Shown: positions 1 to 15,000 of the stretch, in pieces
Position numbering within the stretch: the first letter of the stretch is position 1
Layout of the letters: each line of letters opens with the position of its first letter
Assembly: GCF_002878395.1 (NCBI RefSeq)
Contig: NC_061115.1
Location: forward strand, 218,945,886-219,009,885
DNA from: Capsicum annuum
Taxonomy: Eukaryota; Streptophyta; Magnoliopsida; Solanales; Solanaceae
Direction: 5' to 3'
DNA length: 64,000 nucleotides
The notes under the pieces: generated by a model
Seen by the model: the letters and a program-made list of their open reading frames with translations, nothing else
Databases searched by the model: none
Told to the model about the DNA's origin: nothing
Program-made: the position numbers and the translations under genes

Positions 1-3000
1 CCCAACCTCCCTGGCATGCCCCGATCAATTTTTGGCCAACAGCATGCCCGTACCTCGGGCCCACCCCCAATACTGTGGGCTATAGCACATCGATTTTGCC
101 CGAAAATACCCCGTTTGCACTGTTCTGCTTGTTTGTCCTCTTAAATGGCCACAAAAATTTAAACGCACCACACTGGGAAGATGCCTAATCTCCCCGGTAC
201 GCCCTGGTCGATTTTGGCCCACAGCACACCTGGAACTTGGGCGCACCCCCGAAACCTCTGGCTATAGCACACCGATTTAACCCAAAAATGCCCTGTTCGC
301 ACCGTTTCACCCGTTTATCCACCCAAATAGCCATGAAAATTTAAACGGACCATACTAGGATGATGTCCAACCTCCCTGGCATGCCCCGATCAATTTTTAG
401 CCCACAACACACCCGAAGCCTGGGCCCACCCCCGAAACCTCAGTCTATAGCACACCGATTTAGCTTGAAAATATCCTCTTCGCACCGTTTTGCCTGTTTG
501 TCCACTCGAATAGCCATGAAAATTTAAATGGACAACAGTGAGATGATCCCAAACCTTCCTGGAACACCCCGGTCTATTTTGGCCCACATCACGCTCGGAC
601 CCCGTGTCAACCTCAAAATCGTGGGCTATAGCACACTGATTTGGCCCGAAAAAGCTCCATTCGTGTAGTTTCGCCCGTTTGTCCACCCAAATCGCCACGA
701 AAATTTAAACGGACCTCACTGGGATGATCACCGACCTCCCTAGTATGCCCCAATTAATTTTCGACCCACAGCACGCCCCAAAATCGTGTGCTATAGCGCA
801 CTAATTTAGCCCAAAAGTGCCTAGTTGTCCACCCAAATGGCCAAGAAAATTTAAACGGACTATACTGGGATGATTCCCAACCTTCCTGGCACGCCCCGGC
901 CGATTTTTGGCCAATGGCACTTTCGGGACCACCCCCGAATTAGTGAGCTATTGAACACCTATTTGGCGTGAAAATGCCCCGTTCGCGTCGTTTCGTCCGT
1001 TTGTCCACCAAAATGGCCACAAAATTGTAACAGACCACACAGGGATGATCTCCAACCTCCCTGGCATGCCCCGATCAATTTTCAGCCCACAGCACGCCCG
1101 AACCTCGGGCCCACCCCGAAATCGTGGGATATAGTACACCAATTTGGTCTAAAAATGCCCCATTCGCATCGTTTCGCCTATTTGTCCACCCAAATGGCCA
1201 CAAAAATTTAAACGGACAACACTGGGATGATCCCCAACCTCCATGTCATGCTTCAGTAGATTTTCGGCCCACAACATGTCCGAAACCCTTGCCTACCCCC
1301 AAAACAGTGAGCTGTAGCACACCGATTTGGCCTAAAATAGCTCTGTTCGTGCCGTTTCTTCCGTTTGTCCACCCAAATGGCCACGAAAATTTAAACGGAC
1401 CACACTGGGATGATCACCAACCTCCCTAGCATGCCTCGATCTATTTTTGGCCAACAGCATGCCTGAAACCCGATCCCACCCCTAAAATCGTGGACTATAA
1501 CGGACCAATTTAGCCCGAAAATGCCTCATTAACACCATTTTGCCCGTTTGTCCACCCAAATGGCCAAAAAAATTTAAACGGACCACACTGGGATGATCCC
1601 CAACCACCCTGTCATGCCCCGATCATTTTTCAGCCAACAGCATGCTTGAACCTCGAGCCTACCCCCAAAACAGTGGGCTATAGCACACTGATTTGGCTCG
1701 AAAATGCTCCGTTCATGCTATTTCACCCGTTTATCCACCCAAATGACCCCACAACTTAAACATATGCCCTAGTCAATTTTTGGCCCACTGCATGCTCGGA
1801 CCCCTGGCCCGCCCACGAAACCGTGGGCTATAGCACATCAATTTGGCCCAAAAATGCCTCATTCATGCCATTTAGCCCGTATGTCCACCCAAATGACCAA
1901 GAAAATTTAAACGTATTACACCAGGACGATCCCAACCTCCCTATCATGCCCCAGTCGATTTTTGGCCCACAGCACGCCCGTACCTCGGGCCCACCCCCAA
2001 AATCGTGGGCTAAAGCACATCGATTTGGCCCAAAAATGCCCCGTTCGCACTATTCCACCCGTTTGTCCTCTTAAATGGCCACGAAAATTTAAACGGACCA
2101 CACTGGGATGATACCTAACCTCCCTGGCATGCCTCAGTCGATTTTTGGCACACATCACACCTGAAACTCGGGCACACCCCCGAAACCTCTGCTATAGCAC
2201 ACCGATTTAGCCCAAAAATGCTTTGTTCACACCGTTTCTCCCCTTTATCCACCCAAATATCCACAAAAATTTAAACGGACCACACTGGGATGATGTCCAA
2301 CCTCCCTGCCATGCCCCAGTCGATTTTTAGCCCACAGCACGCCCAAACCCCGGGCCCACCCCCGAAACCTCAGTCTGTAGCACACCAGTTTAGTTTAAAA
2401 ATATCTTGTTCGCACCGTTTCGCTCGTTTGTCTACCCAAATGGCCATGAAAATTTAAACGGACAACAATGAGACGATCCCCCACCTTCCTGGCACACCTT
2501 GGTCGATTTTTGGCCCACATCACGCTCGAACCCCGTGTCCACCTCAAAACCGTGGTCTATAGCACACTGATTTGGCTCAAAAAAGCCCTGTTTGTGTGGT
2601 TTCATCCTTTTGTCATACCAAATGGCCACGAAAATTTGAACGAACCTTACTAGGATGATCACCGACCTCCCTTGTATGCCCCAGTCAATTTTTGGACCAC
2701 AGTACACCCCGACCTCGAGCCCACCCCCAAATCGTGTGCTATAGCGCACCAATTTAGCCCAAAAATGCCCCGTTGTCAACTAAGATGATCCCCAACCTCC
2801 CTGGCATGCGCCGATTATTTTTCTACCCACAGCACGCCCGAACCCCGGGTCCATGCCCAAAACCGTGATCTAGAGCACACCGATTTGGCCTAAAAATATC
2901 CCGTTTCGCCCGTTTGTACACCCAACTGGCCACAAAATTTAAACGAACAACACTAGGATGATTCCTAACCTCCTGGCATGCCCTGGCCAATTTTTGGCCC

Positions 3001-6000
3001 ACAGAACACCCGAACCCCCTACCTAACCCCCGAAATCGTGGGCTATAACACACCAATTTGGCCCAAAAATGCCATGTTCGCGCTGTTTCGCCCGTTTGTC
3101 CACCTAAATGGCCATGAAAATTTAAATGGACCATACTGAGATGATCTCCAACCTCCCTGGCATGCTCCGATCAATTTTTGGCCCACAGAACGCTCGGACC
3201 CAGGGCTCACCCCCGAAACCATGGGCTATAGCACACCGATTTAGCCTGAAAACACCCCGTTAGCATTGTTTCGTTTGTTTGTGCACCCAAATGGCCATGA
3301 AAATTTAAACGGACCACACTGGGATGATGCCTAACCTCCTTGGCATGCCTCAATCAATTTTCAACCCACAGAACCCCCGTACCTCGGGCCCTCCCCAAAA
3401 TCATGGGATATAACACACCGATTTAGCCTAAAATGCCCCGTTCGCATCGTGTCGCCCGTTTGTCCACCAAAATAGCCATAAAAATTTAAACGGACCACAC
3501 TGGAACGATACCCAACCTCCTTCACACGACTTGAATGATTTTCGGTCGTCAGCACGCCCGGACCCCAGGCCCACCCCTAAAACCGTGGGCTATAGCACAC
3601 TGATTTGGCCTGAGAATGCCTCGTTCGCGCCGTTTCGCCCGTTTGTCAAATCAAATGGCCACAAAAATTTAAACGGACTACACTAGGGCGATACCCGGCC
3701 TCCCTGACACTACATGGTCAATTTACGGCCCACAGAATGCCCAAAACCTGGCCCACCCTCGAAACCATCGGTTATAGAACATTGATTTGGCCCGAAAACA
3801 CTCCGTTTGCGCCGTTTTGCCCGTTTATTCACCCAAATGGCCACAAAAATTTTAAAGGACCACACTGGGACGATCCCCAACATCCCTGGCATGCCTCGAT
3901 CGATTTTTAGCCGACAACACGCTCGGACCCCGGGCCCACCTCCAAAACCGTGGGCTATAGCACAGTTCATGCTGTTTCACCTGTTTGTCCACCCAAATAG
4001 CCATGGAAATTTAATCGGACCACACTAGGATGATACCCAACCTCCCTGGCATACCCTGTTCGATTTTTATCCCACAGCTCGCCCAGACTCCGAGCCTACG
4101 CCCAAAATTGTGGACTATATCAACTGATTTGGCCCGAAAATGCCCTACTGGCGCTGTATTGCCCATTTTTCCACAACACGCCCAGGTCCACCCCCAAAAT
4201 CGTAGGCTATAGCGCACCAATTTGGCTCGAAAATACCCCGTTCTCACCGTTTCTCCCATCTGTCCACCTAACTAGCCACGAAAATTTAGACGGACAATAC
4301 TTGGACGTTCCTTAACCTCCCTGGCATGCCCCGGTTGATTTTTGGCTCACAACACGCCCGGACCCCCAAACCATGGGATATAGCACTCCTATTTGGTCTG
4401 AAAAAGCCTGGTTCGCATTATTTCGCCCGTTTCTCCATCCAAATGGCCACAAAAATTTAAACGGACCACATAGGGATGATCACCGACCTCCCTGGAATGC
4501 CCCGGTCGATTTTTGGCCCACAGCATGCCCCATTTACATCGCTTCTCTTATTTGTCCACTTAAACGGTCACAAAAATTTAAACGAACCACACTGGGATGA
4601 TCCCCAACTTCCATGGCACGCCCCGGTCAATTTTCGGCCTACAGTACGTCCGGGTCCACCCCCGAATTTGTGGGCTATAGCACACATATTTGGCCCAAAA
4701 ATACCCCATTCGCACCGTTTTGCCCGTTTGTCTGCCCAAATGGCCACAAAAATTTAAACGGACGCCTAGATTAATTTTCAGCCCACAGCACGCCCAGACC
4801 CCGGGTCAACCCCCTAAATCGTGGGCTATAGCTCACCGGTTTAGCTCGAAAATGGCCCGTTCATGCCCTGTCCCCAACCTTTCTGCATGCCTCTATCTAT
4901 TTTTGGCCCACAGCACGCCTGGTCCCCGGGACCCTCCCCCGAAACTGTGGGCTATAGCACACCTATTTGGGTTAAAAACCACCCCGTTCACACCGTTTTG
5001 CCCGTTTTTCACCCAAATGGCCACAAAAATTTAAACGGACCACACTGGGATGATCCCTAACCTCCCAGGCACGCCCCAATCAATTTTTATCCTACAGTAC
5101 GCCCGAGCCTACCCCCAAAACCATGCGCTATAGCATGCCAATTTGGACCGAAAACACCCAGTTCATGCTGTTTCGCCCGTTTGTCCACCCAAATGGCCAC
5201 AAAAATTTAAATGGACCACACTGGGATGATCTCTAACCTCCCAGGAACACCCAGGTCAATATTTGGCCCACAGCATGCCCGGACCCTGGGCCCACCCCCA
5301 AAAACGTAGGCTATAGCGTGCCATTTTGGCTCAAAAATTCCCCGTTCGCGCTTTTTAGCCCATTTGTCCACCCAAATGGCCACGAAAATTTAAACGGACC
5401 ACACAGGGATAATCCCCAACCTCCCAGGCATGCCCAGAACCTGGGTACACCGAATAGGCCAAAAAATGCCCCATTAGCGCCGTTTCACCCATTTGTCTAT
5501 CTAAATAGCCACAAATATTTAAATGAATCGCATAGGGATGATCCCCAACCTCCCTGGCACACCCCAATTGATTTTCGGCCCACAGAACACCCGGACCCCA
5601 TGCCCACCACCAAAACCTTGGGCTATAGAACACCGATTTGTCCCGAAAAAGCCCTGTTCGCACCATTTCGCCCGTTTCTCCACCCAAATGGCCACAAAAA
5701 TTTAAACGGACCATACTGGGATAATCCCCAACCTTCTTGGCATGCCTCGGTTATTTTTCAGCAAACAGCACGCCCAAAACCCGGGCCTAGCCCCAAAACC
5801 GTGGGCTATAGCAATTTTGCCCGAAAATGCCCCGTTCACGCTGTTTTGCCCGTTTGTCCACCCAAATGACCCCAAAATTTAAACAGACCACACTGGGATG
5901 ATTCTCAACCTCCCTCGCATGCCCTGGTCAATTTTCAGCCCACAGAACGCCTGGAACCTGGGCCCATCCCCGAAACCGTGGGCTATAGCACAACAATTTA

Positions 6001-9000
6001 ACCCAAAAATGCCTTACTCATGTCGTTTAGCCCGTTTGTCCACCCAAATGACCAAGAAAAATAAAAAACGTATTACACTAGGATGATCCCAACCTCCCTG
6101 GCATGCCCCAGTCGATTTTCGGCCCACAGCACGCCCATACCTCGGTCCACCCCCAAAACCGTGGGCTATAGCACATCAATTTAGCTCGAAAATACCCCGT
6201 TTACACTGTTCTACCCGTTTGTCCTTTTAAATGGCCACAAAAATTTAAACGGACCACACTGGGATAATGCCTAACCTCCTCGGTACGCCCCGGTCAATTT
6301 TTGGCCCACAACACACCTGGAACTCAGGCGCACCCCCTAAACCTCTAGCTATAGCACATCGATTTAAATCCAAAAAAGCCCTGTTCGCACCATTTTTCCC
6401 GTTTATCCACCCAAATAGCCACAAAAATTTAAACGAACCACACTGGGATGATGTCCAACCTCCCTGGCATGCCTCGGTTGATTTTCAACACACAGCACGC
6501 CCGGACCCCAGGCCCACCCCCAAAACCTCAGTCTATAGCACACCGATTTAGCTCAAAAATATCCTTTTCGTACCGTTTCACCCGTTTATCCACCCAAATG
6601 GCCATGAAAATTTAAATGGACAACAGTGAGACGATCCCCAACCTTCCTAGCACACCCCGGTCTATTTTTGGCCTACATCACGCTCGGACCCCATGTCAAC
6701 CTCAAAATCGTAGGCTATAGCACACTGATTTGGCCCGAAAAAGCTCCATTCGTGTGGTTTAGCTCGTTTGTCCACCCAAATGGCCACAAAAATTTAAACG
6801 GACCTCAATGGGATAATCACCGACCTCCCTAGTATGCCCCAGTTAATTTTTGGCCAACAGCACGCCCCGACCTCAGGCCCACCCCCAAAATCGTGTGCTA
6901 TAGCGCACTAATTTAGCCTGAAAGTGTCACATTGTCCACCCAAATGGCCACAAAAATTTAAACGGACCACACTTGGATGATCTCCAACCTCCCTGGCATG
7001 CGTCGATAGTTTTTAGTCCCACAGTACGCCCGAACCCCGAGTCCATCCCCGAAACCATGGTCTATAGTACACCAATTTGGCCTGAAAATACCCTATTCAC
7101 ACCGTTTCGCCTGTTTGTACACCCAACTAGCCACAAAAAATTAAACGAACCATACTAGGATGATTCCCAACCTCCTGACATGCCCCGGTCGATTTTTGGC
7201 CCACAGAACACCCGAACCCCCGGCCTAACCCCCAAAACCGTGGGCTATAGCTCATTAATTTGGCTCGAAAATGCCCTGTTCACACCATTTCGCTCGTTTG
7301 TCCACCAAAATGGCCACAAAAATTTAAATGGACCATACTGAGATGATCTCCAAACTCCCTGGCATGCCCCGGTCAATTTTTAGCCCACAAAATGCTTGGA
7401 CCTAAGGCTCACCCCCGAAACCATGGGCTATAATATACCGATTTGGCCTGAAAACACCCCGTTTGCGCCGTTTCGTCCATTTATCCACCCAAATGGCCAC
7501 AAAAATTTAAACGGACCACACTAGGATGCTCCCAACCACCTTGGCACGCCCCGATTAATTTTTGACACACAGCACGCCCTGACCCCGAGCCCTCCCCAAA
7601 AATCGTGGGATATAACACCCCAATTTAGCCTAAAATGCTCCGTTCACACCGTTTCGCCCGTTTGTCCACCAAAATGGCCACAAAATTTCAAACGGACCAC
7701 AATGGGACAATCCCAAACTCCATGGCATGCTCCAGTCTATTTTTGGCAAACAGCACGCCCAGACCCTAAACCCACCCTCGAAACCGTGGGCTATAGCACA
7801 TCGATTTGGCCAAAAAATGCCCCGTTCATACTGTTTTGCCCGTTTGTCCACCCAAGTGTCCACGAAAATTTAAACAGACCACACTGGGATGATCCCCAAC
7901 CTTCCAGGCACGCCCCAATCAATTTTTTGCCCACAGCACACCCGGACCCCAAGCCCACCCCCAAAACCATGGGCTATAGCATACCAATTTGGCATGAACA
8001 TGCCCCATTTACGCCTGTTCGCTCGTTTATCCACCTAACTGGCCACGAAAATTTAAACGTACCACCCTGGGACAATCCCCAACCTCCCTGGCACGCCCCG
8101 GCCGATTTTTGGCCTATGACACATTCGGGGCCACCCCCAAATTCATGAGCTATTGAACACCTATTTAGCGTGAAAACGCCCTGTTCACGTTGTTTCATCC
8201 GTTTGTCCACCCAAATGGCCACAAAAATTTAAACGGACCATGCTGGGATGATCTCAAACCTTCCTGGCATGCTCGAATCGATTTTTAGCCCACAACACGC
8301 CCGAACTTCGGGCCTACCATGAAACCGTGGGATATAGTATACCGATTTAGTCCAAAAATGCCCCATTCACATCTTCTCGCCTATTTGTCCACCCAAATGG
8401 CCACAAAAATTTAAACGGACCACGTTGGGATGATCCCCAACCTCCCTGGCACGCTTCGGTAGATTTTCAGCACACAACACGCTCGGAACCTATGCCCACC
8501 CCCAAAACAATGAGCTATAGCACACCGATTTGGCCTAAAATGACTTCGTTCATGCCGTTTCGTCCGTTTGTTCACCCAAATGGCCACGAAAATTTAAATG
8601 GACCACAATGGGATGATCACCAACCTCCCTAGCATGCCTAGATCAATTTTTGGCCAATAGCACGCCTGAAACCCGGTCCCACCCCCAAAATCGTGGGCTA
8701 TAACGGACCAATTTAGCCTGAAAATGCCCCGTTCACACCGTTTCCCCTGTTTGTCCACCCAAATAGGCAAACAAATTTAAACGGACCACACTAGGATGAT
8801 CCCTAACCATCCTGGCACGCCTCGATCATTTTTCAGCCAATAGAACGCCTGAACCCCGGGCCTACCCCCAAAACCGTGGGCTATAGCACACCGATTTGGC
8901 CCGAAAATGCTCCGTTCACGCCGTTTTTCCCGTTTGTTCTCCCAAATGACCCCAAAATTTAAACAGACCACACTGAGATGATTCTTAACCTCCCTCGTAT

Positions 9001-12000
9001 GCCCTGGTCGATTTTTGGCCCACAGCATGCCTGGACCTTGGTCCCACCCCTAAACCGTGGGATATAGTATACCAATTTGGTCAAAAAATGCCCCATTCAC
9101 CCTGTTTCGCCTATTTGTCCACCCAAATGGCCACAAAAATTTAAACAGACCAAACTAGGATGATCCCCAACCTCCCTAGCATGCTTCGGTAGATTTTTGG
9201 CCCACAACACACCCGAAACCCGTGCCCACCCCTGAAACAATGGGCTATAGCCCACCGATTTGACCTAAAAAAGGCCTGTTCGCGCCGTTTTGCCCGTTTG
9301 TCCACCCAAATGGCCACAAAAATTTAAACGGACCATACTGGGATGATCACCAACCTCCGTGGCACACCTCGATCAATATTTGGCCAATAGAATGCCTGGA
9401 ACCCGATCCCACCCCCATAATCGTGGGCTATAACGGACTAATTTAGCCCCAAAATTCCTCGTTCACACCATTTCGCCCGTTTGTCCACCCAAATGGACAC
9501 AAGAATTTAAAAGGACCATACTGGGATGATCCCAAACCTCCCTGGCATTCCCCGATTATTTTTCAGCTAACAGCACGCCCGAACCCCGGGCCTACCCCCG
9601 AAACCATTGGCTATAGCACACTGATTTTGCCCAAAACTGCCCCGTTCATGTCGTTTCGCCCGTTTGTCCACCCTAATGACCCCAAAATTTAAACGAACCA
9701 CACTGGGATGATTCTCAACCTCCCTAGCATGCCCTAGTCGATTTTTAGCCCACAGAATGCCCGGACCCTGGGCCAACCCCAAAATCGTGGGCTATAGCAC
9801 ATCAATTTAGCCCGAAAATGCCCCATTCGTGTCGTTTAGCCCGTTTGTCTACCCAAATGACCAAGAAAATTTAAACATACGGCAAGCCCCGGTTGATTTT
9901 TAGCCCACAGCACGCCCGTACCTCGAGAACACCCTCAAAATCGTGGGCTATAGCACATCGATTTGGCCAAAAAATACCCCGTTTGCACTATTCTGTCTGT
10001 TTGTCCTCTTAAATGGCCACGAAAATTTAAACGGACCACACTGGGATAATGCCTAATCTCCCCGGTACGCCCCGGTCGATTTTTTGCCCACAGCACACCT
10101 GGAACTCGGGCGCACCCCTGGATCCTCTGGCTATAGCACACCGATTTAGCCCAAAAATGCCCTATTCGCGCCGTTTCACCCGTTTAACCACCGAAATAGC
10201 CATAAAAATTTAAACGGACCACACTGGGACGGTGTCCAACATCCCTGGCATGCCCCAGTTGACTTTCAGCCCATATCACGCTTGGACCCCGAGCCCACCC
10301 CCGAAACCTCAATCTATAGCACACGATTTAGCTCAAAAATATCATATTCGCACTGTTTCGCCCGTTTGTCCACTTAAATGGCCATGAAAATTTAAATGGA
10401 TAATAGTGAGACGATCCCAAACCTTCCTGGAACACCTCGGTCTATTTTTGGCCCACATCACGCTCGGACCCCCCGTCAACCTCAAAATCGTGGGCTATAG
10501 CACACTGATTTGACCTGAAAAAGCTCCGTTCGTGTGGTTTTGCCTATTTGTCTACCCAAATGGCCACAAAAATTCAAACGGACCTCACTGGGATGATCAC
10601 CGACCTCCCTAGTATGCCACAGTTAATTTTTGACCTACAGCACGCCGCGACCTCAGGCCCACCCCCGAAATCATGCGCGATAGCGCACTAACTTAGCCCA
10701 AAAGTGTCCCGTTGTCCACCCAAATGGCCACAAAAATTTAAAAGGACCACACTGGGATGATCCCTAACCTCCCTGGCATGCATCAATTATTTTTAGGCCC
10801 ACAACATGCCCGAACCCTGGGTCCATTCTTGAAACCATGGTCTATAGTACACCGATTTGGCCTGAAAATGCCCTATTCACGCTATTTTGCCCGTTTGTAC
10901 ACCCAACTGGCCACAAAAAATTAAACGAACCACACTAGGATGATTCCCAACCTCCTGACATACCCCAATCAATTTTTGGCCCACAGAACACCTGGAACCT
11001 CGGCCTAACCCTCGAACCCATGGGCTATAGCACACCAATTTGGCCCGAAAATGCCCTGTTCGCGCCGTTTTGCCTATTTGTCCACCCAAATGGCCACGAA
11101 AATTTAAATTGACCATATTGAGATGATCTCCAACCTCCCTGGCACACTCAGGTCGATTTTTGGCCCACAGAATGCTCGGACCTAGGGCTCACCCCTGAAA
11201 CCATGGGCTATTGCACACTGGTTTGGCCCGAAAACACTCGGTTTGCGCCATTTCATCTGATTGTCCACCCAAATGGCCATGAAAATTTAAACGGACCACA
11301 CTGGGATGATCTCCAACCTCCTTGGCACGCCCCAATCGATTTTTGACCCACAGCACGCCCGGACCCTGGGCCCTCCCCCAAAATCGTGGGATATAACACA
11401 CCAATTTAGCCCAAAATGACCCGTTCACACCGTTTCGCCCGTTTGTCCACCCAAATGGCCACAAAATTTTAAACGGACCACAATAGTACAATCCCCAAAC
11501 TCCCTGGCATGCTCCGGTCGATTTTTGGTACACAGCACGCCCGGACACCAAACCCACCCCCAAAACTGTGGGCTATAGCACACCGATTTGGCCCAAAAAT
11601 ACCCCGTTCATACTGTTTCGCCCATTTGTCCACCCAAGTGGCCACAAAAATTTAAACAGACCACACTGGGATGATCCCCAACCTACCTGGCATGGCCCGA
11701 TCGATTTTTTGCCCACAACACACCCGGACCCCAAGCCCACCCCCGAAGCCATGGGTTATAGCATACCAATTTGGCCTGAACATGCCCCATTTATGCCTGT
11801 TCGCTCATTTATCCACCTAAATGGCCACGAAAATTTAAACGTACCCCACTGGGACAATCCTCAACCTCCCTGGCACGCCCCGGCCAATTTTTGGCCAATG
11901 GCATGTTCGGGCCCACCCTCAAATTCATGAGCTATTGAACACCTATTTGGAGTGAAAACACCCCATTCGTGCTGTTTCGTTTGTTTCTCCACCCAAATGG

Positions 12001-15000
12001 CCACAAAAATTTAAACAGACCACACTGGGATGATCTCCAACCTCCCTGGCACGCCTCGATCAATTTTTGGCCAACAGAATGCCTGGAACCCGATCCCACC
12101 CCCAAAATCGTGGGCTATAATGGACCAATTTATCCCCAAAATGCCCCGTTCGCACCATTTCACTCGTTTGTCCACCTAAATGGCCACGAAAATTTAAACG
12201 GACCACACTGGGATGATCCCCAACCTCCCTGGCACACCTCGATCAATTTTTGGCCAACAGAATGCCTGGAACCCGATCCCACCCCCAAAATCGTGGGCTA
12301 TAACAGACCAATTTAGCCCCAAAATGCTCCGTTCACACTGTTTCGCCTGTTTGTCCACCCAAATGGCCACAAAAATTTAAACGGACCACACTGGGATGAT
12401 CCCCAACCTCCCTGGCATGCCTCGATTATTTTTCAGCCAACAGCATGCCCGAACCCCGGCCCTACCCCCGAAATCGTGGGCTATAGCACACTGATTTTTC
12501 CTGAAAATGATCCATTCACGCCGTTTCGCCCATTTCTCCACCCAAATGACCCCAAAATTTAAACGGACCACACTGGGATCTCAGCCTCTCTCGCATGCCC
12601 TGGTCGATTTTTGGCCCACAGAATGCTCGAACCCTGGGCCCACCCCCAAAACCTTAGGCTATAGCACATCAATTAAGCCCGAAAATGCCCCATTCGTGCC
12701 GTTTAGCCCGTTTGTCCACCCAAATGACCAAAAAAATTTAAATGTATTACACTAGGAAGATCCCAACCTCCCTGGCATGCCCCGATCGATTTTTAGCCCA
12801 CAACATGCCCGTACCTCGGGCCCACCCCTAAAATTGTGGGCTATAGCACATCGATTTGGCCCAAAAATACCCCGTTTACATTGTTCCGCTCGTTTCTCAT
12901 CTTAAATAGCCACAAAAATTTAAACGAACCACACTGGAAAGATGCATAACCTCCCAGGTATGCCCAGATCAATTTTTGGCCCACAGCACACCTGGAAATC
13001 GGGCACACCCCCGAAACCTCTGGCTATAGCACACCGATTTAGGCCAAAAATGCCCTGTTCGTACCGTTTCGCCCGTTTATCCACCCAAATAGCCATGAAA
13101 ATTTAAACGGACCACACTGGAATGATGTCCAACCGCCATGGCATACCCCGATCAATTTTCAACCCACAGCACACCCAGACCCCGGGCCCACCCCCAAAAC
13201 CTCAGTCTATAGCACACCGATTTAGCTTGAAAATATCCTGTTCGCATCGTTTTGCCTATTTGTCCACCAAAATGACCATGAAAATTTAAATGGACAACAG
13301 TGAGATAATCCCCAACCTTCCTAGAACACCCCGGTCTATTTTTGTCCACATCACGCTCGGACGCCGTGTCAACCTCAAAATCGTGGGCTATAGTACACTG
13401 ATTTGGCCCGAAAAAGCTCCGTTCGTGTAGTTTCGCCCATTTGTCCACCCAAATGGCCACGCAAATTTAAACGGACCTCACTGGGATAATCACCGACCTC
13501 CCTAGTATGCCCCAATTAATTTACAGCCCACAGATCGCCCCGACCTCGGGCCAACCCCTAAAATTGTGTGCTACAGCACACTAATTTAGCCTGAAAGTGT
13601 CCCGTTATCCACCCAAATGGCCAAGAAAATTTAAACGGGCCATACTGGGATGATCCCCAACCTCCCTAGCACGCCCCGGCCGATTTTCGGCCTATGGCAC
13701 GTTCGGACCACTCCCAAATTCATGAGCTATTGAACACCTATTTGGCGTGAAAACGCCCCGTTCGCGCCGTTTCGTCTGTTTGTCCACCCAAATGGCCACA
13801 AAAATTTTAACAGACCACACTGGGATGATCTCCAACCTCCCTGGCATGCCCTGATCGATTTTTAGCCCACAGCACGCCCGAACCTCGGGCCCACACCAAA
13901 ACCATGGAATATAGTACACTGATTTGGTCCAAAAATGCCTCATTCGCATCGTTCTGCCTATTTGTCCACCCAAATAGCCATAAAAATCTAAACGGACAAC
14001 ACTGGGATAATCCCCAACCTCACTGGCATGCCTCAATCAATTTTTGGCCAACAACACACCCGAAAACCGGTCCCACCCCCAAAATCGAGGGCTATAACGG
14101 ACCAATTTAGCCCAAAAATGCCCCTTTCACACCATTTTGCCCGTTTGTCCACCCAAATGGCAAAAAAAAATTAAACGGACCACACTGGGATGATCCCCAA
14201 CCACCCTGGAATGCCCCGATCATTTTTTAGTCAACAGCACGCCTGAACCCAAGGCCTACCCCCGAAACCGTGGGCTATGGCACACCAATTTGGCTCGAAA
14301 ATGCTCCGTTCACGCCATTTCGCTCGTTTGTCCACCCAAATGACCCCATAATTTAAACATATGCCCTGGTCGATTTTCGGCCCACTGCACGCTCGGACCC
14401 CGGGCCCACCCATGAAACCGTGGTCTATAGCACATCCATTTGGCCCAAAAATGCCCCATTCGTGCCATTTTGCCCGTATGTCCACCCAATTGACCAAAAA
14501 AATTTAAAAGTATTACACTAGGACGATCCCAACCTCCTGGCATGCCCCGGTTGATTTTCGACCTACAGCATGCCCGTACCTCGGGCCCACCCCCAAAATC
14601 GTGGGCTATAACACATCGATTAGGCCCAAAAATGCCACGTTGGCACTGTTCTGCCTGTTTGTCCTCCCAAATGGCCACGAAAATTTAAACGGACCATACT
14701 GGGATGATGCCCAACCTCCCTAGCATGCCCTAGTCGATTTTTGGCCCACATCACGCCCGGGCCTCGGGCCCACCCTCAAAACCTCAGGCTATAGCAACCG
14801 ATTGAGCCCAAAAATGCCCTGTTTGCACTATTTCGCCCGTTATCCACCCAAATAGCCACAAAAATTTAAACGGTCCACACTTGGATTAAGCCCAACCTCC
14901 CTAGCATGCCTTGGTCGATTTTCAGCCTACAGCACGCCCGGGCCCACCCCCGAAACCTCAGTTTATATAGCACACCGATTTAGCTCAAAAATATTCTGTT